A DNA stretch of 64,000 nt from Nicotiana tabacum (Eukaryota; Streptophyta; Magnoliopsida; Solanales; Solanaceae). Shown here piece after piece: positions 20,911 through 32,461 of the stretch. The translations under genes and the position numbers were made by a program. The stretch spans positions 34,018,758-34,082,757 of the forward strand of contig NC_134080.1 in NCBI RefSeq assembly GCF_000715075.1. The letters are read 5' to 3'. Every line of letters begins with the position of its first letter. The stretch's first letter is position 1. The notes under the pieces are model-generated. The model was not told where the DNA came from, made no database searches, and worked only from the letters and a program-made list of their open reading frames with translations.

Positions 20911-22215
20911 TGATCACGGTCAACTATGCCTTATAAAAAGGACCCTGCGGACGTTGCAAATATAACCTGAGTATTCTGCCCAGAGTCGAATCCACAGAGA
21001 GTTAACCTATCAATCACTATCTTTAGACCCACTAAACTCTTGAGAACCAATTTCCCCAAACGTTTGAATCACAGTTGATGGTGTCTTCAATAACTAAAAT
21101 TGCAAGTAAATAAACAGCTGTAAACTAAGGATGCTAAGGTTGTAAACAATAATGAGAAAACGCTAAGGTAATGACTTCCCCTATTGACGGAATCCCTTCT
21201 GTTTATGCTTCATACAAATTGACCAACACCTCTCTATCAATTATGAACGCTCATCTTACCGTAAATCTCTCCCGAGTAATCACAGTAATATACTCAATGC
21301 ACTCTCCCGAGATACACTAGCTAGCTCTAATTAACACGGTTCACTTTAGATTGCACTCAAGGCTTCGTTATCCCTAATCCCGCCTTTAAACCCGCAGTTA
21401 TAGATCCCTCTTATACTTTGGGAGTGGTGTTGTTCAACAATAACCTAAATATGCACTCTCTCCCGAGTTATGCACACTAAATAGGCACAACTAATTGAGG
21501 ATCCTGTCAATTAACTACCACATGCACAAAGTTGAACAAATAAAGATTGAGACTAGCAATTTGTATTCACATAAACAAGAAGTTCATCCCCCAATAGGTT
21601 CCATCAAAACCTTAGACAAAAGATTTAGCTACTCATAACTATGGGTAAACAAACTAAAATAATATTCATCATAAAACTTGCAAGAAAAATTAAAGAAAAG
21701 AAGAAAGATGTTTTGGGGTGATCTCTCACAATTGTTTTTCCTTGCCAAAATACTCTCCAAATCAATACATCCCTCTCTTGGGCGAAGTCTAATTTTTAAA
21801 ATAGGGTTTTGGGCTAAAAATCCTGTGTTTTTGCACTTTAGTCCCTGAAGTTCTCCGCCTTCGCCACGGTTCTGTCGCAGTCGCGGTCAAACTGTGGCCA
21901 AACATGCTCTCTGATTCTCACTTTGTCTGCAGCCATCTTCTACCGCGGTTCTGCCGCGGTCGCGGTGGAACCGCGACAGCCCTCTTTCAGTTCTGACTTG
22001 AGCTGTTTCGCGTGGTTTACTTGACGGAATTTTATGATCGGCCTCTTTTTCTCCATATTTGATCCCAAAAGTACTCCATAGCCTTCTCTGGTCATATATA
22101 ACCTGCAAAGCATGAAAAACACTAATAAGAGCATTTTGTTATCACTTTTATCATCCAAACTATACAAGAAGGTGGTTATTTAGGGCCTAATTATAGTTAA
22201 ATTCACCTATTATCA
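20911..22215 (-). repeat. 3' LTR of the Athila element (1305 bp)
   Basis: It runs from TGATCACGG to CTATTATCA, next to the ACGAC duplication. It contains a CG-rich patch at 21850-21985 with the CCGCGGTCGCGG motif inside otherwise AT-rich sequence. Confidence 0.92.
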
Positions 22216-22229
22216 ACACCCCACACTTA
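22216..22229 (-). other. Polypurine tract of the Athila element
   Basis: The minus strand reads AAGTGTGGGGTGT directly before the LTR, a typical Athila tract. Similar CCCCACACTT blocks recur on the plus strand at 22892, 23764 and 25172. Confidence 0.75.
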
Positions 22230-23844
22230 AACCTTTGCTCGTCCTCGAGCAAGTTAAACCACACTTCTAGGCCTAATCGTTCGATGCATTACCCAATTTT
22301 TTTTATGCCACACCCGCCATTATGAAGGAACAACCTAAGCAGTGCAACAGTCACGCCTCAGATGAAGACTCTAACACCATGACACACTCATGCTCACTCT
22401 AGTTACTCTAACAGAGGTGAAAACTCACTTTTTCTTCCTGAGTCACATGCCCTCACATCATAATTCTGAGAGAAGTTCCACACACATAAAATTCAAGCAA
22501 CAAGGAACCAAAGATAGGAAGAATTCACTCACTCTCAGCAAAGAACATTCACATGCCACACAGACACACCATAAGCTTGCCCCTAGTGTAGTACTCTACT
22601 AATCGAGCTATTCAGTCAAAGATCAAGAGGTCTTTATTTGGTTGTAATGTAGGCTAAGGGACGGGTAGGATATATTTGGATATAGTGACTAACCTCCCTA
22701 AGCACTTTTACTACACACTTCCTTTTATTTCAATTTCCATGCTCAGCCCACTCGTTCTTCCACATTTTAGTTCATAGGTGACCCCCACTTTTCTTTAGGT
22801 GCAACTGTTTTTTTTTTGTTGAGACTTTTACAAATCCATTGTACCATTCAAGTATTTCTTTCCTGATTCCCCTTTTCCTACTTCCTTACCACCCCACACT
22901 TTGACTTTTGTATGTTCTTTAGTAATTCAAGTGCTTCTAGGAGGTACAGGTTCAAACAGTCAAACTATTCAAACACAGGGATATAGGTCATTATAGGGTT
23001 ATCAAAGAACAGGCTTCAGGCTCAAATGGGTTAACTATGACAATATATACAGGTGGATTCACAAATATACAGGCTACACAAAGAAATGCCTCAATCATCT
23101 CTAAAACCAAACAGCTTCTATTTCGCTTTGCAAACACACAGGGCAAGTTCTAGGTATCACATGCAAGCACAGAATACAAGTAATAGCTCACACACACTTG
23201 GCATGTAACTCATTCCGAATCAGTTTATCAACACACTCATACGAGCGTTCAAGCAAGACAAGATGTGCAAAATTAAGGCATAGATTTACGAGTCTACAAA
23301 CGAGCCTAGACGTCGCACCCTCATGTTCATTTTTGTTATTCTCAGGTGTGTACATCAAGGGTTGCATTCTAGCCTTCACCCATTTTGGTCCTAAAACTAC
23401 AAACGAAAAATCTACCTAACCCGGTTCAAGAAAAGCCCTTGGAAAAGAACCGTGGTCAAAAGAAAAACCAAGGGAAAATTACTACACTACCTCAAAAAGA
23501 AAAAAGAAAATAAAATAAAGAAACTACATGGACTACTTCCCTCAAGAGTACTGTCCAAGTGGTCCGTCCTCAGGAAGAGTCCTTTACATTTTTTTTAAAT
23601 CCGACTTTGACCCTCAAGAGACCCGTCGACAAGTGTCCGTCGTTGGGCCAAGTCAGTTACTTCTAATGTGAGTATAGTCAATTATACACAACAACACCAA
23701 TCAAATACTACAACATACACCATGTCTATATACACTACAATACATTACCCGAGCAAGTCTCCCACCCCACACTTAAAAATTATGGCATGTCCCCATGTCA
23801 TATCAAAAATAACGAGCAGAAGGGTAAGAAGACTTCCCTGAGCC
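22216..23844 (-). other. Athila 3' non-coding region
   Basis: About 1.6 kb between the env-position ORF and the 3' LTR shows only short, unrelated frames. This matches the long 3' non-coding region of Athila elements. Confidence 0.6.
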
Positions 23845-24957
23845 TCAATCAGAGTCGGAGACGGTGCTGGGGTCCACATGGCAAGCTCTCCCCAAAGCAC
23901 GGAACCAGGACATAAATCGGCTCTCAGACCTGGCCTGCCGTTGAGACATGGCATCCATACGCGTATGTAGGCCCTCCACTGAGGTGCGGAGATCTGTGAC
24001 CTCTTCCTCCATAGTACGCAACATAGGCTGGGTGGACTGTGATCTGGATAAGCCTGCCCCAACATGAGGGCGCCGAGAGAGTCCGGCACTGTCATAGGAT
24101 CTCCTGGATGTTGCCATGGGAACCGGGTCATCATCCTCATCATCGATCTAAATGGTGGTGCATGCACTCCTGCCCACTCTGATGCCCGAAGCTTTGAAAG
24201 CTGCTTTAGGGGGCAACGCTCCATCAGTAGGATTGGTGGGGACATTCTTCAGCAGGCACAATGTAGTCACCAGGGAGGGGAAGTAGAATCCCTTTGACCT
24301 CAGCGGGGACCGTATGATCATTTCATCACCAATAAGTCTTGCCGCATCAAAATCTTTTTTTGTGACGAAGCACCACGTCAAGAGGGCTCTTTAGAAGTTC
24401 ACGTCAGTCATGTTGCCTGAGGGCAAGAACCGGCTGCAAATGACAGTGAGCCAACACTTAGCCAAATGGGTGAATGAATTGGAGTTCAGGGTGATATGGT
24501 CACGTATCTAGATCGGTTTCCCCCTTGCGCAGAGTGTATCAGTCATAATATCCCAAGTGACTCTTGGTGCGTCCTGGTAATAGTCGACGTCACCAGTAAA
24601 CCGGGGTAGCCGCAACACCTGTTGAATAGTTTCAACTGAGGCATCTACCCATTTGCCTCGCACAGTCACCTCCCGCAACGTATGTGATGGGCAGTTCGCG
24701 TAGAACTCTCTTACAAGCATCCTGTTCACCGTTTCTGGTTCATCAAATAAGAACCCCATTTCCCTCCGCCGGATTTCCTCATACATCTCCTCATTTTCTG
24801 CACGGAGGGCTGCCCTGTCAATCGGAATCTCAGGGATGAAGCTCTTTGAGGCCTTGGCATGAAAGTCGTCCTCTGCCAATTCTAATTCGAACCGTGAGGG
24901 ATTATATGTAGGCTGTTGGGACGTGCCTACTGATCTCTTTTGCTTCTTGTGAGCCAT
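23845..24957 (-). pseudogene. Athila ORF2 (env-position, plant transposon-protein type), broken
   Basis: A frame from the Met in MAHKKQKRSVG (24957) runs about 370 codons to 23845, through in-frame stops at 24508-24510, one just upstream of 24381, and 24148-24150. The text (FELELAEDDFHAKASKSF, REMGFLFDEPETVNRM, FYANCPSHT) matches the putative plant transposon protein found after integrase in many plant Athila elements. A coiled-coil-like segment (LRTMEEEVTDLRTSVEGL) lies near the C-terminus. I see no clear signal peptide or membrane anchor, so calling it an envelope would be by position only. A splice-acceptor-like CTTTGCAG lies just upstream. Confidence 0.72.
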
Positions 24958-26031
24958 ATGACCTGCAAAGAATACAAGGGAACCATCAAATATATCCTGC
25001 ATGCGCCAGCCGGATGGTTACTCAGACTTCACCAGCGGATGACACCAAATAATATCCCCCATTTATTCCATTCATACACTATGCCAAACCTCCAACTAGT
25101 GAGGTGTTCCAGGTTACAACCTCCACAATGGCCCCACAACTTTCTTACAAATTCTGGCATACAACACCCCACACTTACTCCCTCAAGTGATTCACGTTAA
25201 ATATAACACCACCATTCACCAAATACAACACCACCACAACCTAGGATAGGCACAAAATGCCTCAAAATAGCACCACAAGCCCCAAATTTTCGGCCAAAAA
25301 GGGCCCTCCACCAAACTACACCGCAAAAATTATTTCTAGGCCTCCAAATCATCTAAACAACCCCCACAATCAAAGTATAAGAAAGACCCAACCATTTTAG
25401 CACCAAACAAATCCACAAGAAGCAAATACAACAATAAAAACAGAGAAGAAGCAAAAATTGACAGAAAATCTACACTATTCCTATTAACTAAACTAGTTTA
25501 GACTAAATTACACTAATTAGAAGAAGAAATAGAAACAAAAAGAAGAGAACACTTACTTGATGAAGGTTGGAAGGGGTGGGTAGTGGTGAGAGGAGGTGTG
25601 GAGAAGATAACAATGACGTTTTTTTTTTGGAGTGAGGGAGGGATTTGAGAGAGAAAGAGAAGAGAGGATTTGGGTTTTATTTTTTTTTTTTGGGGGGGGG
25701 GGGCGTTCTGTTTCTGAATAGGGAGGGGGGATAATTGTTTTGGGGTGGGTGCAGGGTTAGGTGAATTAGAAAGGGGGTGAATTAAAAAATTTCTGCATAC
25801 CTGGACCCGACGGGGTCTGCCGCGGTCGCGGTGGAAACGTGGTGAACGAAGTTCATAGGGGGTCTCTGCCTGCGGTTTGACCGCGGTCGCGGTGGAATCG
25901 CGATCTGGGCAGTTGTCTGATTTTTTTTTGATTTTTTTTTCATATAATGTGTTACACTTACAACAGTTTCGTGGGTTGCCTCCCACGCAGCGCCTGATTT
26001 AACATCGCGGCACGATGCAGGATGAGCGCAT
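24958..26031 (-). other. Athila spacer between pol and ORF2
   Basis: There is no convincing gene. The stretch has pyrimidine- and homopolymer-rich sequence (a T run then a G run near 25679-25704) and two CCGCGGTCGCGG-type motifs at 25819-25831 and 25881-25893 shared with the LTRs. It may act as an intron or leader for ORF2. Confidence 0.45.
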
Positions 26032-29000
26032 TTAAGGCTTGCTCGACCTCTGTGGTTCAGTCAGGTGCAGCTCAGACACTTCCCTTTTCTCGCTCATGCC
26101 CACATATGGCTTCAATTGTTGACCATTGACTCTGAATGTACGAGAGTCATTCTCTGTGGCAATCTCAACAGCTCCTTAAGGGAAAACCTCAACTACTCAA
26201 AATGGTCCAGACCACCGTGACTTAAGTTTACCTGGGAACAGACGTAGTCTTGAGTTGTATAGCAATACCATGTCCCCGGGTTTGAAATTTCTCTCAACAA
26301 TGTTCAGGTCGTGCAACCTCTTCATTCTCTCCTTATACAATTTTGTGCTCTCAAAAGCAAGATATCTGAACTCCTCGAGCTCATGCAATTCAGTGACTCT
26401 TGACGTGCCCGCAGCTTCCATGTCTAAGTTCAGCTGTTTCAATGCCCACCACGCTTTATGTTCAAGTTCCACTGGCAGGTGGCAGGCCTTCCCAAACACC
26501 AACTTGTATGGTGACATACCAATTGGAGTTTTGAAGGCAGTTCTGTAAGCCCAGAGTGCATCATCTAGCTTCCTCGCCCAATCAGTTCTTGTGGCGTTCA
26601 CAGTTTTGGTTAACACACTCTTGATTTCTCTGTTGGACACTTCAACCTGTCCACTAGTTTGCGGGTGGTAAGGAGTAGCCACCTTGTGGCGCACATCGTA
26701 CTTAGCAAACAACTTTTCAAAGGCCCTGTTGCAGAAATGAGTGCCTCCATCACTGATAATTGCTCGTGGTGTCCCAAAGTGGGTGAATATGTTCTTCTTT
26801 AGAAATCCCACCACCACTTTTGCATCATTGGTGGGTAATGCCGCAGCTTCCACCCATTTGGACACATAGTCTACAACAACAATAATGTACTTATTGTCAT
26901 AGGAGCTGACGAAGGGACCCATGAAGTCAATCCCCCTGACGTCAAACACTTCTACCTCTTGAATTGGGTTCATGGGCATCTCGTGGCGTCGGGAAATATT
27001 CCCGGTCCGCTGACATTCATTGCAGCCCTTCACCCATAGGTGCGCATCTTTAAACACTATCGGCCAGAAGAATCCAGCCTCTAGCACCTTTGCCGCTGTC
27101 CTAACCCCTCCAAAGTGTCCACCATACGCCGATGCGTGACAAGCCTGCAAAACAGAAAATTGCTCTATCTTGGGGAGCATCTTCGGATCATATTATTAAG
27201 GCATATTCTAAACAGATAAGGTTCCCAGTAATACTGGTGGCTTTCACGAAAAATTCTTTTCCTTTGGACCGATGAAAGGTCGTGAGGAACTATACCACTG
27301 GCCAGGTAATTAGCAAAGTCTTCATACCATGGCGCTTCCTGATGAGTGGTGGCGAGCAGCTGCTCGTCTGGAAATGTTTCCAGTATTTCCTCAACCTCAA
27401 CTACATTTTCAGCTCCCTCAAGTCGTGATAGATGATCAGCGACTTGATTCTCAGTGCCCTTACGGTCACGAATCTCAAGATCGAACTCTTGCAATAGCAA
27501 CACCCAACGAATCAGGCGTGGCTTAGATTCTTTCTTTTCTATTAAGTACATGAGAACTGCATGGTCAGTATATACAATTACCTTGGACTCTATCAGGTAG
27601 GATCGGAACTTGTCAAACGCGAACACTACAGCCAACATCTCCTTTTCAGTCACAGTGTAGTTCAACTAGGCTCCACTTAGCGTTCTACTACCATAGTAGA
27701 TTGGGTGCATTAGTTTGTCTTTCCGCTGGCCCAGCACTGCTCCCACTACATAGTCACTGGCATCACACATTAGTTCGAACGGTTGTTCCCAGTTGGGGGC
27801 AACAATGATGGGTGTTGTGACCAGTCTCTTTTTCAACTCCTCAAATGCTACCCTGCAATCATCAGAAAACAAAAATGGGTGATCTTTTTCTAACAACTTA
27901 CAGAGAGGGTTGGCGATTTTGGAGAAGTTTTTTATGAACCTCCGGTAAAAATCGACATGTCCAAGGAAACTTCTGATGGCTTTGACTGAAGTTGGTGGAG
28001 GCAGCTTTGCTATTACATCAACTTTCGCGCGATCCACCTCTATTCCCTTGCTTGACACCCGGTGCCCCAAGACTATGCCTTCTTGTTCCATGAAATGGAA
28101 CTACTCCCAGTTCAGAACCAAGTTAGTCTCGATGCACCGTTTCAGCACAAGCGTCAGATTTATCAGGCACTCATCAAATGAATTTCCCACCACTGAGAAG
28201 TCATCCATGAACACATCCATTATGTCCTTAACCATGTCAGTGAATATGACCATCATGCACCGTTGGAATGTGGCAGGTGCGTTGCATAGGCCAAAGGGCA
28301 TCCGTCTAAAGGCATAAATGCCATACGGGCATGTGAAGGAGGTCTTCTCTCTGTCCTCCGGTGCAATGGAGATCTGATTGTACCCTGAGTACCCATCCAG
28401 AAAACAGAAGTGTGACCTCCCTGCCAATCTGTCCAACATCTGATCAATGAAGGAAAGTGGGAAGTGGTCTTTCTTGGTGGCTAGATTCAACTTTCGATAG
28501 TCCATACAAATTCTCCAGCCTGTGACGGTTCTTGTTGAGATCAATTCATTGTTGTCATTTGTCACAACCGTCATGCCACCCTTTTTAGGAACACATTGCA
28601 CTGGGCTCACCCAGCTGCTGTCAGAGATTGGGAAAATAATTCCCGCATCCAACCACTTTATCACCTCCTTCTTCACCACTTCCTTCATGTTGGGGTTCAT
28701 CCTCCTCTGATGTTCCCTGGAAGGTTTGTGCCCCTCTTCCAGCAGAATCTTGTGCATGCAGTAGGCGGGGCTGATCCCCCTGATGTCTTCCATGGTCCAC
28801 CCCATGGCAGTTTTGCACTCCTTTAGTACTTGTAAAAGTTTTTGAACCTGCACATCTAACAAACTAGATGAGATAATAACAGGTAATGTGGAGTCAGGTC
28901 CCAGAAATTCATACCTGAGGTGGGCTGGCAATGGCTTTAACTCCAGCTTTGGTGGTTCTTCAATGGATGGCTTAGCTGGAGGAGTTTCTCTCTTTTCTAA

Positions 29001-31624
29001 GTGCAAGGGCTCAAACTCTAGATTTCTCTCCCAGAACCCTATACCTTCCAATGCCAACACCCATTCCGCCAAATCCTCACCATTCACTTCATCTAAGTTC
29101 ATCAAACATGCAGCAAGGGAGTCCTCAATTGTCAACACCTCATCATTGGACTCTACAATTACATCCACGGCATCAATAAGAGAGCAATTGGCGAACTCGC
29201 TTGGTCGCCTCATAGACTTCTGCACATTGAATGTTATTTCCTCATCATTGAGTCTCATTTTGAGCTCCCTAGTCTCACAGTCAATCAGAGATCTCCCCGT
29301 GGCCAAGAATGGTTTTCCTAAGATTATAGGAATCTCTTTATCCACTTTGCAATCCAAGATCACAAAATCTGCAGGGAACACAAATTTCCCCACCTAAATA
29401 AGCATATCATCAAGGATACCGAATGGACGCTTCACAGTCATGTCGGCCAACTGCAACAACATGGAGGTGGGTCTAGCTCTCCCAATGCCCAACCTCTTAT
29501 AGATAGCTAGGGGCATAAGATTAATGTTGGCCCCTAAATCACAGAGCGCCTTAGCAAAGGCGAAATTCCCAATAGTCATGGAATTGTAAAGCTACCTGGA
29601 TCAGACAGCTTTTCAGCAATAGGTCTCATCACCACTGCACTACAGGTCTGAGTAAGTGTAACCGCAGCCAAGTCTTGAAAATCAAATTTTCGGGACATCA
29701 AGTCCTTCATCATTTTTGCGTACCCAGGCATCTCCTTTAAAGCTTCAATCAGTGGAATATTTACCTGGATTTGTTCAAAGAACTTTTTATACTACTCCTC
29801 CTTTTGATGCTTGGCCAACCTCTGTGGAAAGGGTGCAGGAGGTCTCTTCTTCCCAATCACTTGGGACTTCTCTTTATCAGCTACTATTTCAACTACTGGC
29901 TCTTCAACTGGCTCAGCTACTTTCTCGGTCTCCTGCTGAATGTTTTTTTCTTCCTGAGCAGGCTGGACTATCACCTCTGTCAGTATCGTAGACTCATCCA
30001 GCTCAATGGGCACTGGAATAAATGTCTCAGCCTGTGTATTTTCTCGAGCTCTCTCTTGTTCTACATCTATATCCCTGCTATTACGGAGACTCACCGCCAT
30101 CAGCTGCTTTGGGCCCTGATCTTTTGGATTAATCTGGGTGTCTGCAGGTAATGTCCCCTGAGGACTATTGTTCAGAGACACTGAAATTTAGCCCAATTGC
30201 ACTTCAATATTTTTGATTGCTGCGTCATGTGCATCTACTCTTTCATTTATTTTTGCATTGGACCCAATAACCTGCTGCATCATTGCTTCAAGTCTAGTGA
30301 ACCCATCTTCTTGCCTTCCACCATGCTGTTGCTGAGGTGGGGGATACCCTTGCTGCTGATTGTTGTACCCCTATGGCCTTGGATAAGATGACATATTGTT
30401 GGGAGGTCTCATACATCCCATGCTTCCAGCGTTGTACTGTGGCTGAGGTGGTCTGTATGGCTGCTGAGTTTGCTGACCCCAGTTCTGATTGCCCTGTCTC
30501 TGGCCTCCATTGTTTGACACATAGTTCATGTATTCAGGGTGCTGGTGATGATCATCATGTTCTGTATTCCAAGGATTACCAACTGGCTGACTAATGCAAG
30601 ATGTGCACAAGCCCCCATTGGTAGTATCTACAATGTGCACTTGCTGTTTTTGCCCTGATTCCTCCACCTTTTTGGTGAGTATGCTCATCTGTGTCAAGAG
30701 GGTCGCCACATTTTCAGCCATGGAATTTGATGGGTCAAAAGGCACTGATTGCACCACTGGAGTGATAGGTGCATTCCTCATCGTCCACCCCGAATTTTGA
30801 GCTATTTTGTCAAGCAGACTCTGACCTTCTCTCCAAGTTTTGCTCAAAAATGCCCCACCAGCTGAGGCATCTACAATGTTCTTCATGTTATTTGACAGTC
30901 CCATGTAAAACCGTTGTCCCAACATCTGATCTAGAATACCATGGTGTGGACATATAACCAACATTCCTTTAAACCGGCTCCATGTCTCATGCAATGTCTC
31001 CATTGGTTTCTGTTTAAAGCTCACGATCTCATCAATTTGTTGAGTTGTTTTGTTGGGCGGGTGGAACTTGATGTGAAATTGCTTGACTAACTCATCCCAA
31101 GTTTCTATAGAGTTTATGGGGAGTGAGTTTAGCCAGACCTGAGCAGCTCATGTCACCGAGAATGGAAATAATAACAGCCTGATTGCTTCCGGAGTTACAT
31201 TGGGTTGCCTTTGAGTTTTGCAAATCGACAGGAAGTTCTTCAAGTGTTGCTAAGGATCTTCGGCTGGTGTCCCAGAAAATAGTCCCTTGTTTTGCAGCAA
31301 GTGCAGCATGTTGTTCGTGATCTGGAACGATTCAGCTTGTATCGCGGGCACAACAATGGCAGTGGCCAGATTGTCAACTGTGGGTTGTGCCCATTCATAT
31401 AGTTCAGCCTCAGGCACAAGAGGTGCCATATCTCTGACGTTTCCGTTGACGTTGTCTACGTCACCCATGTCAATTTCGAGTTTGTGTGTTTGATGAGGTT
31501 GTTGAAGTATTTTATTGGCACGGTTCAATATCCGGAATGTTTTCTCGGGGTTTGAGAGTCCTTCAAGTAGTTCTCTAGTCCTCGTAGAGTTTCTAGGCAT
31601 ACACCTGTGCAACCACGTCAACAA
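26032..31624 (-). pseudogene. Athila gag-pol polyprotein, broken
   Basis: From right to left: gag (from about 31600, with FKQKPMETLHETWSRFKGML), a Q/P/N-rich stretch, protease with [11 protein letters not shown], reverse transcriptase (29393-28101) with CMDYRKLN and FMDD, RNase H ([34 protein letters not shown]), then integrase with CNECQRTG and the DDE residues in [15 protein letters not shown] and GQVEVSNRE. In-frame stops occur near 31247, 31148, 30371, 30188, 29790, 29394, 28098, 27666 and 26197. Frameshifts lie near 29580, where one base is missing before MTIGNFAF, and near 27170 at the RNase H/integrase joint. All catalytic boxes are still readable. Most stops look like CAG turned into TAG. 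The product cannot be made whole, so the copy is non-autonomous. Confidence 0.93.
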
Positions 31625-31720
31625 CCGTAAAAAATTTCAATCAAAAATTTGGTATAGAGAAAACTGACTACACTAAGAATTTTTGTATTTCTATCAATGG
31701 TAATTGATAATTCCGTTAAC

Positions 31721-31738
31721 TCCCCGGCAACGGCGCCA
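31721..31738 (-). other. Primer-binding site of the Athila element
   Basis: The minus strand reads TGGCGCCGTTGCCGGGGA, five bases from the LTR end. This is the classic Athila primer site, attributed to Asp tRNA. Confidence 0.92.
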
Positions 31739-31743
31739 AAATT

Positions 31744-32461
31744 TGATCACGCCCAACTATGCCTTATAAAAAGGACCCTGTGGACGTTGCAAATATAACT
31801 TGAGTATTCTGCCCAGAGTCGAATCTAACAAGAGTTAACCTATCAATCACTATCTTTAGACCCACTAAACTCTTGAGAACCAATTTCCTCAAACGTTTGA
31901 ATCACAGTTGATGGTGTCTTCAATAACTAAAATTGCAAGTAAATAAACAGCTGTAGACTAAGGATGCTAAGGTTGTAAACAATAATGAGAAAACGCTAAG
32001 GTAATGACTTCCCCTATTGACGGAATCCTTTCTGTTTATGCTTCATACAAATTGACCAACACCTCTCTATCAATCATGAACGCTCATCTTACCGTAAATC
32101 TCTCCCGAGTAATCACAGTAATATACTCAATGCACTCTCCCGAGATACACTAGCTAGCTCTAATTAACACGGTTCACTTTAGATTGCACTCAAGGCTTCG
32201 TTATCCCTAATCCCGCCTTTAAACCCGCAGTTATAGATCCCTCTTATACTTTGGGAGTGGTGTTGTTCAACAATAACCTAAATATGCACTCTCTCCCGAG
32301 TTATGCACACTAAATAGGCACAGCTAATTGAGGATCCTGTCAATTAACTACCACATGCACAAAGTTGAACAAATAAAGATTGAGACTAGCAATTTGTATT
32401 CACATAAACAAGAAGTTCATCCCCCAATAGGTTCCATCAAAACCTTAGACAAAGGATTTAG
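31744..32461 (-). repeat. 5' LTR of the Athila element, segment next to the primer site
   Basis: It begins TGATCACGCCC on the plus strand and aligns with 20911-21629. It is cut at 32461 by the Tekay insertion; TTTAG at 32457-32461 is the target duplication. Confidence 0.9.

Noticed and set aside
20920..20945. TATA box TATAAAAA on the plus strand of the Athila LTR
   Set aside because: The element is on the minus strand, so this site is antisense and near the LTR end. There is no evidence it is used.
23845..24957. True viral envelope gene
   Set aside because: There is no visible signal peptide or membrane anchor. The protein matches the plant transposon-type ORF in the env position, so only the position supports an envelope role.
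25679..25704. Assembly gap or vector sequence at the T and G runs
   Set aside because: The runs lie within continuous Athila spacer sequence and are short; they may be miscounted by sequencing but are not a join.
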